From positions 1-12,619 of the forward strand of contig VGNW01000051.1 in NCBI GenBank assembly GCA_016865955.1: 12,619 bases of DNA, written 5' to 3'. Shown here one piece after another: positions 1 through 8,431 of the stretch (positions within the stretch are counted from its first letter, which is position 1; each line of letters opens with the position of its first letter). This DNA comes from Chloroflexota bacterium. Lineage in GTDB: Bacteria > Chloroflexota > Dehalococcoidia > SZUA-161. The position numbers and the translations under genes are program-made. The notes below the pieces were generated by a model. The model was given only the letters and a program-made list of their open reading frames with translations. It had not been told where the DNA came from and did not search any database.

Positions 1-587
1 ACAAAAACTATCTTAAAGCCGTGCGCACCTGGTGCGACCAGAAGGGGATTCTGCTCATACTGGACGAGATACAGACGGGCATCGGGCGCATCGGAACGCT
101 CTTCGGCTATGAGCAATTCGGCATGGAGCCGGACATTATTACGCTGGCAAAGGGGCTGGGCGGAGGCATCCCCATCGGCGCATTCCTGGCAAAAGAGAAG
201 GCTTCCGTATTTGCTCAGGGCGAACACGGCTCGACCTTCGGCGGCAATCCACTGGCATGTGCTGCCGGATACGCCACCTTGAAGTTTATCATCGAAAATG
301 ATATACCTAGTAAAGTCGATGAGAAGGGAGAGTACCTGCTATCCCGGCTGCTGAGGCTCAAAAAGAAGCACAGTTTCATAGTGGACGTCCGGGGTCGCGG
401 CTTACTGTCAGCCGTACAGTTCAACAGCGACCTAACCGACGGGATAGTGAAATCCTGTCTGGAACAGGGTTTATTGCTCAATCCGGTGAAGCCAAACGCA
501 ATTCGCTTTATGCCGCCCCTGACCGTCACCAGGAAAGAGATAGACGAAGCGGTGGCGATACTGGACAAAGTTTTTTCCAAAATTTAG
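1..587 (+). CDS. argD: Acetylornithine aminotransferase ArgD, C-terminal half (5' truncated by window edge)
   Basis: The reading frame is open from base 3 to the TAG at 585-587, so the gene starts outside the window. About 194 residues are visible, roughly half of a class III PLP-dependent aminotransferase of about 400 residues. The visible part begins just before DEIQTGIGR, whose Asp contacts the PLP pyridine nitrogen in this fold. It continues through LAKGLGGGIPIGAF, whose Lys is the expected Schiff-base lysine, and then GSTFGGNPLACAA, the phosphate-side loop. ArgD converts N-acetylglutamate semialdehyde to N-acetylornithine in cytosolic arginine synthesis; family members can also act in lysine synthesis. 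The following argG and argH genes favour ArgD over ornithine or GABA aminotransferases of the same family. Confidence 0.9.
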   Translation, partial: KNYLKAVRTWCDQKGILLILDEIQTGIGRIGTLFGYEQFGMEPDIITLAKGLGGGIPIGAFLAKEKASVFAQGEHGSTFGGNPLACAAGYATLKFIIENDIPSKVDEKGEYLLSRLLRLKKKHSFIVDVRGRGLLSAVQFNSDLTDGIVKSCLEQGLLLNPVKPNAIRFMPPLTVTRKEIDEAVAILDKVFSKI

Positions 588-591
588 AAAC

Positions 592-644
592 TGAAAAATG
601 CAAATTGCAAAATGAAAAGTAGGGGCGAGGTTGCCTTGCCCTCG
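592..644. repeat. Intergenic A-rich CAAATTGCAAAATG-type stretch plus short inverted repeat
   Basis: The 91-bp argD-argG gap holds an A-rich stretch (592-618) of imperfect AAATGC/AAATTGC/AAAATG words. It is followed by a GC-rich inverted repeat with arms CGAGG (626-630) and CCTCG (640-644) around a 9-nt loop. No T tract follows the hairpin, so it is a poor intrinsic terminator. Both words resemble dispersed intergenic repeats seen in many environmental bacterial genomes. That resemblance is from memory and only one copy lies in this window. Confidence 0.35.
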
Positions 645-678
645 AAATAAAGGGTAGAAACGAAAGAGAGGGACAACA

Positions 679-1914
679 TTGAAGGACAAGGTAGTACTGG
701 CATACAGCGGAGGTCTCGACACCTCCGTGGCAATCAAATGGATCGGCGAGAAATATAAGATGAGCGTCATCGCCCTGAGCATTGATTTGGGCGCTGAGAA
801 GAACTACGAGGCAATCCGTGAGAAAGCCCTCAAAGTAGGCGCCGCCAAGGCGCTAGTTGTCGACGCCAAGGAAACTTTCATCAATGATTACGTGTTCCCT
901 GCCCTCCAGGCGGATGCCATATACGAAGGGCAATACACCCTCGCCACAGCCCTGGCGAGACCGCTCATCGCCAAGCTCATGGTAGAAATCGCCCTCAAAG
1001 ACAAGGCTGCCGCAGTAGCTCACGGCTGCACTGGGAAGGGCAACGACCAGGTCAGGTTCGATGTCACCGTTCTGGCGCTGGCTCCCCAGCTCGATGTCAT
1101 CGCACCGGCACGGGAGTGGGGCTTTACCCGGGAGGAGACCATAGAGTACGCCAAGAAATACGGCATACCGGTGCCGGTCACCGTGAAAAGCCCCTATTCC
1201 ATAGACGAAAACCTCTGGGGCAAGAGCATAGAATGCGGCATTCTGGAAGACCCCTGGGCTGAGCCGCCGGAGGAGATATACACCTGGACCAAATCGCCGG
1301 ATAAAGCCCCCAGCAAGCCTCAGTACGTTGAGATAGGCTTCGAGAAGGGCTTGCCCGTCAGCCTCGATGGACGGGCTATAGGCGGCGTGGAGCTGGTGGA
1401 GAAGCTGAACCAGATAGCCGGAGAGCATGGCGTGGGCAGGGTAGACCACCTGGAGAACCGGCTCGTGGGCATAAAGTCGAGGGAGATTTACGAAGCTCCT
1501 GCGGCAACTGTTTTGCTGACGGCGCATCTGGCTCTGGAGCAGATGACTCTGGCTAAAGACCAGCTTCGTTTCAAAGCGCGTGTGGCTCAGGAGTACGCCG
1601 ACCTGATATACAACGGTCTCTGGTTCTCGGCGATGCACGATGACCTCAGGGCTTATGTCAAGAGCACGCAGACACATGTCGACGGCACGGTCAGAGTGAA
1701 GCTGTTCAAGGGCAAGGCTACCGTAGTCGGGCGCAAGTCGCCCAAGTCGCTGTACAGCTATAAGCTTGCTACCTACGACAAAGAGGACAAGTTCGACCAG
1801 AGCCATGCAGTGGGCTTCATTCAGATTTTCGGCCTGCCGGTAAAGACACAGGCGCAGGTGCAGAAGAAGATGACCAAAAGTCTGCGCAAAATCGGGAGAG
1901 GCGAGTTTGTCTAA
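679..1914 (+). CDS. argG: Argininosuccinate synthase
   Basis: ArgG condenses citrulline and aspartate with ATP to argininosuccinate in the cytosolic arginine pathway. The 411-residue product is a normal length for the bacterial enzyme. The N-type ATP pyrophosphatase P-loop SGGLDTS lies at residues 10-16. The family motif HGCTGKGNDQVRF lies at about 115-127 and KSPYSIDENLWG at about 169-180, and all expected substrate-site motifs are intact. The start is a TTG preceded by AGAGGG (667-672) at 6-nt spacing; no better start is nearby and the protein N-terminus fits the family. It lies 91 bp after argD and 30 bp before argH, so it is probably part of an arginine operon that extends left of the window. 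No attenuator or ARG-box-like site is obvious. Confidence 0.97.
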   Translation: MKDKVVLAYSGGLDTSVAIKWIGEKYKMSVIALSIDLGAEKNYEAIREKALKVGAAKALVVDAKETFINDYVFPALQADAIYEGQYTLATALARPLIAKLMVEIALKDKAAAVAHGCTGKGNDQVRFDVTVLALAPQLDVIAPAREWGFTREETIEYAKKYGIPVPVTVKSPYSIDENLWGKSIECGILEDPWAEPPEEIYTWTKSPDKAPSKPQYVEIGFEKGLPVSLDGRAIGGVELVEKLNQIAGEHGVGRVDHLENRLVGIKSREIYEAPAATVLLTAHLALEQMTLAKDQLRFKARVAQEYADLIYNGLWFSAMHDDLRAYVKSTQTHVDGTVRVKLFKGKATVVGRKSPKSLYSYKLATYDKEDKFDQSHAVGFIQIFGLPVKTQAQVQKKMTKSLRKIGRGEFV

Positions 1915-1944
1915 AAAGAATAGCTCAGGTGGAGGATAAAACCA

Positions 1945-3309
1945 TTGCGCAACCGTTTCGGGAAAGAGCTGGATAAGCTGGCAAAGGAATATACCGCCTC
2001 GGTGTCTTTCGATAAGCGCCTTTATCGGCACGATATCGCTGGCTCCATAGCTCATGCCCGCATGCTCTGGAAGCAGGGCATCATCCCGGAGAAGGACGCC
2101 GAGCTTATTATCATGGGGCTTATCTCCATCAGGGAAGAAATCGAACACGGCAAGTTCCAGTTCAAGGAAGAGCTCGAGGATATCCACATGAACATCGAGG
2201 CGCGCCTCATCGAGAAGATAGGCGATGCCGGAGCAATGCTCCACACGGCGCGCTCCCGCAACGACCAGGTAGCCCTGGACATGAGGATGTTCACCAGGGA
2301 GGCAATCTCAGAGACCATAGCCAAGCTCAAGTCGCTTCAGGAGGCTCTGCTTACCCTTGCCGAAGCCAATAAAGACGTGTCCATGCCCGGGTATACCCAT
2401 GTCCAGAGGGCACAGCCGACGCTGCTCGCCCATCACCTGCTGGCTTATTTCGAGATGTTTCAGCGTGACATCGAGCGCTTCCAGCAGTGCTACCAGCGCA
2501 CCGATGTCATGCCTCTGGGCAGCGGCGCTATGGCAGGCGTTTCTTATCCGGTTGATCGTTCCGCAGTGGCGAAGGAGCTTGGCTTCAGCGAGGTCAGCGC
2601 CAACAGCATGGATGCCGTGTCCGACCGCGACTTTGTCATTGAGTATATGGCTGCAGCCAGCATGGCGATGATGCACATCTCACGCCTCGCCGAGGAGATT
2701 GTGCTCTGGTCGTCGGCAGAGTTCGACTTTATCGAGATTGACGATGCTTACGCCACCGGCTCCAGCATCATGCCGCAGAAGAAAAACCCCGATGTAGCGG
2801 AGCTGGCGCGGGGCAAGACGGGCAGGGTCTACGGTCACCTGATGGCTATGCTGACCACGATGAAGGGGCTACCCCTGTCCTACAATCGCGATTTGCAGGA
2901 AGACAAAGAAGGGCTTTTCGATACGGTGGACACCCTGAACCTCACGCTTGAGGTCTTCGCCGCCATGATAGCCAGCCTGCATATAAATAAAGAGCGAACA
3001 CGCAAGGCAACTGAGGAGAATTACACCCTCGCCACCGATGTTGCGGACTATCTGGTGAAGAAAGGTGTTCCCTTTCGCGAAGCACACGGAATAGTCGGCA
3101 AGCTGGTGCGTTACGCCATCGAGTGTAAGAAGACGCTCGCCGAGCTTGACATAACCGAATACAAGAGGTTCAGCCAGAAATTCGATAAAGATGTAAAGTC
3201 GATAACCGTGGAATCGGCGCTGGCGGCACGCAACATCCCCGGAGGTACTGCACCCGAGAAGGTGCAGAAAGCGCTCGGGGCGGCAAGAGAGAAGCTGAAT
3301 GGGAAATAA
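1945..3309 (+). CDS. argH: Argininosuccinate lyase
   Basis: ArgH splits argininosuccinate into arginine and fumarate, the last step of arginine synthesis. The 454-residue product has the usual length. Conserved segments of the fumarase/aspartase superfamily are present: SRNDQ at residues 104-108, GYTHVQRAQP at 149-158 with the active-site His, and the flexible signature loop GSSIMPQKKNPD at 272-283 carrying the catalytic serine. The start is TTG at 1945, with GGAGG at 1931-1935 and 9-nt spacing. It follows argG by 30 bp and its last 11 bp overlap the start of rpe, which points to one mRNA and probably translational coupling with rpe. Confidence 0.97.
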   Translation: MRNRFGKELDKLAKEYTASVSFDKRLYRHDIAGSIAHARMLWKQGIIPEKDAELIIMGLISIREEIEHGKFQFKEELEDIHMNIEARLIEKIGDAGAMLHTARSRNDQVALDMRMFTREAISETIAKLKSLQEALLTLAEANKDVSMPGYTHVQRAQPTLLAHHLLAYFEMFQRDIERFQQCYQRTDVMPLGSGAMAGVSYPVDRSAVAKELGFSEVSANSMDAVSDRDFVIEYMAAASMAMMHISRLAEEIVLWSSAEFDFIEIDDAYATGSSIMPQKKNPDVAELARGKTGRVYGHLMAMLTTMKGLPLSYNRDLQEDKEGLFDTVDTLNLTLEVFAAMIASLHINKERTRKATEENYTLATDVADYLVKKGVPFREAHGIVGKLVRYAIECKKTLAELDITEYKRFSQKFDKDVKSITVESALAARNIPGGTAPEKVQKALGAAREKLNGK

Positions 3310-3979
3310 AATCAAGCTCGCCCCCTCTATTCTGTCCGCCGACTTCGGACGGCTGGGCGAGCAGGTTGTCGAAGCTGCTAAAGCAGGCGCCGATTACATA
3401 CACGTCGATGTCATGGACGGGCACTTTGTGCCCAACATCACCATCGGACCCACAGTGGTTGCGGCTATCAGACCTCACACCAATCTACCTCTCGACGTGC
3501 ACCTGATGATAGAATCGCCGGAGAAATATATCCTGCAGTTCGCCCAGGCTGGTTCCAACATCATCACCGTGCATGTGGAGGCATGCAATCATCTGCACAG
3601 GGTGATAGAATCGATTAAGGAGCTTAAGTGCAAAGCAGGCGTGTCCCTCAATCCGAGCACGCCATTGAGCGCAGTCGATGAAATACTGCCCTATGTCGAC
3701 CTCGTGCTGGTGATGTCGGTGAACCCGGGATTCGGGGGACAGCAGTTCATCGAAAGCTCGGTGGACAAAATCGCTCGCCTCAGGCGCAGGCTCGATGAGC
3801 TGAAATTACCTGCGGAGCTTGAGGTGGACGGCGGCATCAATGCAGAAATAGCTCCGCGTGTGGTGAAAGCAGGCGCGCAGGTGCTGGTGGCGGGCGCCGC
3901 CGTATTCAACAAAAAAGAAAGCGTGGCTCAGTCGATAGGGAAAATCAGGGAGAGCCTACGCAATCTTAAAAAAAGCTAA
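3299..3979 (+). CDS. rpe: Ribulose-phosphate 3-epimerase
   Basis: Rpe interconverts ribulose 5-phosphate and xylulose 5-phosphate in the pentose phosphate pathway. The 226-residue TIM-barrel protein has the family's metal and catalytic residues: H35 and D37 in HVDVMDGHFVPN, H68 in LDVHLMI, and D177 in LEVDGGIN. The phosphate loop SVNPGFGGQQF is at about 140-150. The ATG lies inside the end of argH (11-bp overlap), with AAGAGAGAAG just upstream as ribosome binding site. The overlap suggests co-expression with arginine genes, although no metabolic link requires it. The gene ends 7 bp before the stop of the convergent rpmB. Confidence 0.97.
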   Translation: MGNKIKLAPSILSADFGRLGEQVVEAAKAGADYIHVDVMDGHFVPNITIGPTVVAAIRPHTNLPLDVHLMIESPEKYILQFAQAGSNIITVHVEACNHLHRVIESIKELKCKAGVSLNPSTPLSAVDEILPYVDLVLVMSVNPGFGGQQFIESSVDKIARLRRRLDELKLPAELEVDGGINAEIAPRVVKAGAQVLVAGAAVFNKKESVAQSIGKIRESLRNLKKS

Positions 3980-3986
3980 ATGGAGG

Positions 3987-4169
3987 TTAACCGGTAACCT
4001 TATGCTGGGTACGCAGACATCTGGTGCAGATGTTGACCCGCTTCTTTTTGCCATCTATCACGATGGTAGCCTTGGTGATATTAGGCATCCAGCGCCGCTG
4101 GGTATGGCGCTTGGAGTGGGAAACATTATCTCCGACCATCGGCTCTTTGCTACACAACTCGCACTTCAA
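3987..4169 (-). CDS. rpmB: 50S ribosomal protein L28, zinc-type (C+)
   Basis: This 60-residue basic protein matches bacterial L28, a component of the large ribosomal subunit. It begins MKCELC and has the L28 core segment NVSHSKRHTQRRWMPN at about residues 15-30. Two CxxC pairs (C3/C6 and C48/C51) make it the zinc-binding C+ form; many bacteria also carry or instead use a C- form lacking these. The start is TTG (4169-4167) with AGGAG (4180-4176) 6 nt upstream. It is transcribed divergently from fakA and convergently with rpe. The gene is short but complete. Confidence 0.95.
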   Translation of the reverse strand: MKCELCSKEPMVGDNVSHSKRHTQRRWMPNITKATIVIDGKKKRVNICTRCLRTQHKVTG

Positions 4170-4220
4170 CGCCTTCTCCTTTTGACTAGGACATCATTTT
4201 CTTGTAGAATTCAGCTTAAA

Positions 4221-4249
4221 AATATAACATAAGCAGGGCAATCTGGCAA
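4221..4249 (-). promoter_or_regulatory. Promoter of rpmB (TTGCCA-17-TATATT, extended -10)
   Basis: On the minus strand, TTGCCA (4249-4244) and TATATT (4226-4221) are separated by exactly 17 bp. A TG one base before the -10 gives an extended -10. Start of transcription is expected near 4214, leaving a leader of about 45 nt before the rpmB TTG. Confidence 0.6.
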
Positions 4250-4315
4250 GCAAATTGCAGATTAGCAGTTAGGATACGCGTTTTGGGTACAAATCAAGGA
4301 GGCCGTAAGACTTTA

Positions 4316-5944
4316 ATGAAATCAGCCGCTAAAACTTTGACACCTTGCGATGGACATGCTCTGAGCGGCATGTTCTGCGCTGCGACCCGCTGGCTGGAGC
4401 GCAGCGCTGACGCTATTAACGCACTCAATGTCTTCCCCGTCCCCGACGGCGACACCGGCATCAATATGCTCCTGACCATGCGTGCCGCTGTAGATGAAGC
4501 CGGGCGTTGTGCCGATGGCAACGCCGGGGCGGTAGCACATGCTCTGGCTAAAGGCTCTCTTATGGGGGCTCGCGGCAACAGCGGAGTTATTCTGTCACAG
4601 ATATTCCGGGGGCTGGCACAGGGGCTGGACGGCAAACGTTCCTTCGACGGCAATGACCTTGCTGTGGCTCTGGTGGAATCGGCAAGCTATGCATATAAAG
4701 GGGTGACCAAGCCTGTGGAGGGCACTATCCTCACTGTAATCCGCGAGGCGGCAGAGGCAGCTAAAGCCCGAAGCTCTCAGCAAGACACAGACGTGCTATC
4801 GGTTATGGAAACAGTTGTAGAAGAGGCAAAGGCTTCCGTAGCGAGAACGCCCAGCCTGCTCCCAGTGCTCAGGCAAGCCGGCGTGGTCGATGCGGGAGGG
4901 CAGGGACTATATGTTGTTTTCGAAGGCGCTCTGCGCTACCTGCGAGGAGAGAAAGACGAAGAAGGACCTATAGCTACAGTGGCTGCGGCAACTGCAAATC
5001 CCGCCGCCCAGAAAGTTGCGGGGGATAAACAGTACGGCTATTGCACCGAGTTTCTACTTCACGGCAGCGGCCTTAATGCGGAAGCCATCAGAGAGAAATT
5101 GCTCAAGCTTGGGGAGTCTGTTATGGTCGTTGGCGACGAGTCCCTGGTGAGGGCTCATGTCCACACCTTCGACCCCGGCTCAGCCCTGAGCTATGCCACA
5201 TCGCTGGGCATCCTGAAGCAGGTAAAAGTGGAGAATATGGACGACCAGCACCAGGACTTCCTTGCCGCCAGAGAACAGCCTCCTATAGGTACTGTCTCCA
5301 CCGTGGCTGTAGCCTCGGGTGAAGGGCTTGTCCAGGTCTTCTACAGCGTCGGAGCTACCATCGTAGTCCCGGGCGGTGAGACCATGAACCCCAGCGTTCA
5401 GGACCTGCTCAAGGCTGTGGAGGCGGCGCACTCGGACAAGGTCATCATCCTGCCCAACAACGCCAACATTGCGATGGCGGCGCGCCAGGTTCACGAGTTG
5501 ACCCGGAAGAAGATTGAGGTAGTGCCATCGGAGACCGTCCCGCAGGGCATAGCAGCGCTTCTGGTATTCAACTATGAAGCTGATTTTGAGACCAATGTCT
5601 CTGCCATGAAAGCCGCTCTATCGGCGGTACGAAGCGGAGAGGTCACCACCGCCGTCAGGTCGATGAACGTCGACGGCCTGGAGGTGAAAAAAGGGCAAGC
5701 TATTGCGTTCCTCGATGGTGAGCTCGCGGTTGCCGGCAGCAATATGTCGAAAGTTGTTTATAAGCTGCTGGACAGAATGGTGAGTGAACAGAGCGGGCTG
5801 GTCACCATCTACTACGGCGCAGACACAGAGCAAGCCGAAGCCGAACATCTGGGGGAATCTGTCAGGGAGAAATACCCCTCTCAGGAAATAGAGGTGATTG
5901 CCGGACGGCAGCCACACTATAATTACATTATCTCGGTAGAATAG
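4316..5944 (+). CDS. fakA: DAK2-domain fatty acid kinase FakA (YloV family)
   Basis: The family is the kinase subunit that phosphorylates fatty acids presented by a FakB (DegV-family) carrier, feeding acyl-phosphate into phospholipid synthesis. The 542-residue product has the FakA layout. An N-terminal DAK2 ATP-binding domain carries FPVPDGDTGIN (Mg-ligand Asp 44 and 46) and GSLMGARGNSG. A middle domain has CTEF (C243) and AHVH (H281, H283), matching the conserved Cys and His-x-His of this family. A DegV-like C-terminal half ends at the stop. The frame is open to TTG 4283, but the strong AAGGAGG (4296-4302) lies inside that extension, so ATG 4316 is preferred. Unlike in Bacillus subtilis, no yloU/asp23 gene separates it from rpmB. 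No fakB gene is visible here. Confidence 0.88.
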   Translation: MKSAAKTLTPCDGHALSGMFCAATRWLERSADAINALNVFPVPDGDTGINMLLTMRAAVDEAGRCADGNAGAVAHALAKGSLMGARGNSGVILSQIFRGLAQGLDGKRSFDGNDLAVALVESASYAYKGVTKPVEGTILTVIREAAEAAKARSSQQDTDVLSVMETVVEEAKASVARTPSLLPVLRQAGVVDAGGQGLYVVFEGALRYLRGEKDEEGPIATVAAATANPAAQKVAGDKQYGYCTEFLLHGSGLNAEAIREKLLKLGESVMVVGDESLVRAHVHTFDPGSALSYATSLGILKQVKVENMDDQHQDFLAAREQPPIGTVSTVAVASGEGLVQVFYSVGATIVVPGGETMNPSVQDLLKAVEAAHSDKVIILPNNANIAMAARQVHELTRKKIEVVPSETVPQGIAALLVFNYEADFETNVSAMKAALSAVRSGEVTTAVRSMNVDGLEVKKGQAIAFLDGELAVAGSNMSKVVYKLLDRMVSEQSGLVTIYYGADTEQAEAEHLGESVREKYPSQEIEVIAGRQPHYNYIISVE

Positions 5945-6020
5945 TTTAGCCTCGCTTCGGCTGGACAACAGCTCAAGACATCGCAGAATTCCCGATCTAC
6001 CGGATAATTTGAGAGGTATT

Positions 6021-8429
6021 TTGAATCTGACTCTGGAAAACCTGCGCAAGATTCTGGAACTGGAACAAGCCAGAGGCTACAGCGACAGGGCGGTAGCCGG
6101 AGGCCTGGACAGATTGCTGCGCAACCTAACCCCCACAGATAACAGACTGGCGAAACTACTGACACAAAACTACTCTTCTCTTGACATAACATCGCGGCGG
6201 GAATGGGTAAACGGCATACTCAAAGAACTGGAGCCGGCCAAACCGCAGCCTCCGCCCCAACCCCAGCCCATCATCAGCAGACCGAAGCTGCGACCTGTAC
6301 AGGTTACAGATAAGAACGCGCAATTCCCGGAATCTCCCATCACCTCAATCAAAGGAATAAGCTCGGCGCTGGCAGGTAAATTCTCCAGGCTCGGCGTTAA
6401 AACCGTGCGCGATTTACTTTACTTCTTCCCCCGACGCCATCTGGATTACAGCCACAGAAAGCTCATCTCCCAGCTTGAGGTCGGTACCGAGCAGACCATC
6501 GTGGCTAATATCTGGGAGGCTACAGCGAAGTACGGAGCTCACGGAAGACGCGCCACAGAGGCTATAGTGGGAGATGAGTCGGGCAACATCAGGGTAATCT
6601 GGTTCAACCAGCCTTACTTAGCCAAGAGGCTGCCCACCAACAGCCGCGTCGTCATCAGCGGCAGGGTAGGGCTTTTCCGCGGTAAGAAGGTATTCGAAGC
6701 GCCCGAATGGGAGCTTCTGGAATCCGACGACCTGATTCATACAGGGAGGCTTGTCCCTGTGTACCCCCTCACCGCCGGACTTTTCCCGAGACAGGTCCGG
6801 AAGCTGGTCAAGGGAACCCTCGACCGCTGGCTGCCCGAACTCCCCGACTTCCTGCCCGAACAGTTGATAGAAAAAACGGGATTGCTTACGCTCCCTGATG
6901 CCATCGGGCAGGCTCATTTTCCCGACAGCGAGCCAGACAAAGACGGGGCAAGAAGGCGGCTGGCTTTCGATGAGTTATTCCTCATCCAGCTAGGGGTATT
7001 GTCGAAAAAAAGAGACTGGCAGGAAGGACAAAAGGGCAACGCTTTCACTGTAGATGGCGGTTGCCTCGAACCTTTCTTCAATTCTCTTCCATATAAATTG
7101 ACAGCGGCCCAGAGGCGAGCCTTCGCTGAGATTCACAGCGATTTGAGCAAATCCAAACCGATGAGCCGTCTGCTTCAGGGCGAGGTCGGCAGCGGCAAAA
7201 CGGTAGTAGCTACGGCTGCGATGCTGCTCTCCGTCGCCAACGGCTATCAGGCTGCTCTCATGGCGCCGACAGAGATTCTGGCGGAGCAGCACTTCAACAC
7301 CATCTGCGGCTTGCTCGATAAAGCAACCGATGCCGTAGAGGGCGATAGGCCGCTCCGCAGCTATCCAGCGATGTCGCCCCGACCCATAAAAATAGGGCTG
7401 CTCATCGGCAGCCTCAAGGATAGCGTTAAAAGAGAGATTCAGGAGCGTATTGCCACCAGTGATTTAGATATAGTTATCGGCACCCACGCCCTGGTGCAAA
7501 AAGGCGTAGAATTCAAGCAAATGGGTCTTTGCGTGGTGGACGAGCAGCACCGCTTCGGCGTAATGCAGCGTTCCGAACTGCGCTCCAAAGGCACCAGCCC
7601 CCATGTGCTGGTGATGAGCGCCACCCCCATACCCCGCACCCTTGCGCTTACCGTTTACGGCGACCTCGACCTCTCCATACTGGACGAGCTTCCGCCGGGC
7701 AGGATTGAGATTAAGACCAAGTTCCTCAGCCCCGAGCAGCGGCAGAGGGCTTACGATTTTATCCGCAAGCAGATTACCGATGGTCGTCAGGCGTTCATCA
7801 TCTGTCCCTTAATCGAGGAGTCGGAGGCTATCGAGACCAAAGCAGCCATCACGGAATACGAGCGCCTGTCTCAAGAGGTCTTCCCCGACCTGCGCCTGGG
7901 GCTGCTTCACGGTCGTCTTAACGGGATAGAGAAGGAGGAAGTGATGCGGCACTTCCGCAACGGCGAGCTTGATATACTGGTATCGACGCCCGTGGTGGAG
8001 GTGGGCGTCGATGTCCCCAACGCCACGGTTATGCTTATAGAGGGCGCGGACCGCTTCGGTCTGGCGCAGTTGCACCAGTTCCGGGGCAGAGTGGGCAGAG
8101 GACAGCATCAAAGCTACTGCCTGCTTCTGGCTGAGACAGCCTCCGGCGAAGCCAGAGAGCGCCTTTCCCTGCTCGAGCGCATACGGAACGGCTTCAAACT
8201 TGCCGAGGAGGACTTGAAGCTCAGAGGTCCCGGAGAGTTCTTCGGCACGCGCCAGAGCGGTCTGCCCGACCTTAAGATGGCACGGCTCTCCGATGTCGAG
8301 CTTCTGGAGCTTGCCCGCAGGGAGGCAATTCAGCTTTTCAACGCCGATCCGTATCTGCGTAAACCCGAACACAGATTGCTGGCTAAAGAAGTCGGCAGAC
8401 TATGGAACACGGAAGGGGAACTAAGCTAG
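6021..8429 (+). CDS. recG: ATP-dependent DNA helicase RecG, long N-terminal form
   Basis: RecG is a superfamily 2 translocase that reverses stalled replication forks and processes branched DNA. The predicted 802 residues are about 110 longer than E. coli RecG. The extra part is N-terminal: a predicted helical segment (1-72), a proline-rich linker with PQPPPQPQP (about 74-83), then a helix-hairpin-helix-like ITSIKGISSAL. The OB wedge domain follows. The helicase motifs are intact: GEVGSGKT (387-394), DEQHRFG (507-513), SAT (533-535), and QFRGRVGRG near the C-terminus. The frame is open from TTG 6009, but GAGAGG (6011-6016) makes TTG 6021 the better start (4-nt spacing). It lies 76 bp after fakA and 2 bp before the likely argS start, so the three are probably one operon. 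Confidence 0.95.
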   Translation: MNLTLENLRKILELEQARGYSDRAVAGGLDRLLRNLTPTDNRLAKLLTQNYSSLDITSRREWVNGILKELEPAKPQPPPQPQPIISRPKLRPVQVTDKNAQFPESPITSIKGISSALAGKFSRLGVKTVRDLLYFFPRRHLDYSHRKLISQLEVGTEQTIVANIWEATAKYGAHGRRATEAIVGDESGNIRVIWFNQPYLAKRLPTNSRVVISGRVGLFRGKKVFEAPEWELLESDDLIHTGRLVPVYPLTAGLFPRQVRKLVKGTLDRWLPELPDFLPEQLIEKTGLLTLPDAIGQAHFPDSEPDKDGARRRLAFDELFLIQLGVLSKKRDWQEGQKGNAFTVDGGCLEPFFNSLPYKLTAAQRRAFAEIHSDLSKSKPMSRLLQGEVGSGKTVVATAAMLLSVANGYQAALMAPTEILAEQHFNTICGLLDKATDAVEGDRPLRSYPAMSPRPIKIGLLIGSLKDSVKREIQERIATSDLDIVIGTHALVQKGVEFKQMGLCVVDEQHRFGVMQRSELRSKGTSPHVLVMSATPIPRTLALTVYGDLDLSILDELPPGRIEIKTKFLSPEQRQRAYDFIRKQITDGRQAFIICPLIEESEAIETKAAITEYERLSQEVFPDLRLGLLHGRLNGIEKEEVMRHFRNGELDILVSTPVVEVGVDVPNATVMLIEGADRFGLAQLHQFRGRVGRGQHQSYCLLLAETASGEARERLSLLERIRNGFKLAEEDLKLRGPGEFFGTRQSGLPDLKMARLSDVELLELARREAIQLFNADPYLRKPEHRLLAKEVGRLWNTEGELS

Positions 8430-8431
8430 CT

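Noticed and set aside
853..2244. 463-codon open frame on the minus strand across argG and argH
   Set aside because: It is antisense to two clear enzyme genes with intact motifs, shows no recognisable domain and reflects GC-biased codon use of the real genes.
3986..4000. GGTTA/TAACC short palindrome between rpe and rpmB as bidirectional terminator
   Set aside because: Only five base pairs, no T tract, and it overlaps the last codons of rpmB.
4283..4315. 11-codon upstream extension of fakA from TTG 4283
   Set aside because: The strong AAGGAGG site lies within it, so translation most likely begins at ATG 4316.
5948..5962. AGCC/GGCT hairpin after fakA as terminator
   Set aside because: Four base pairs without a T tract; recG follows closely on the same strand.
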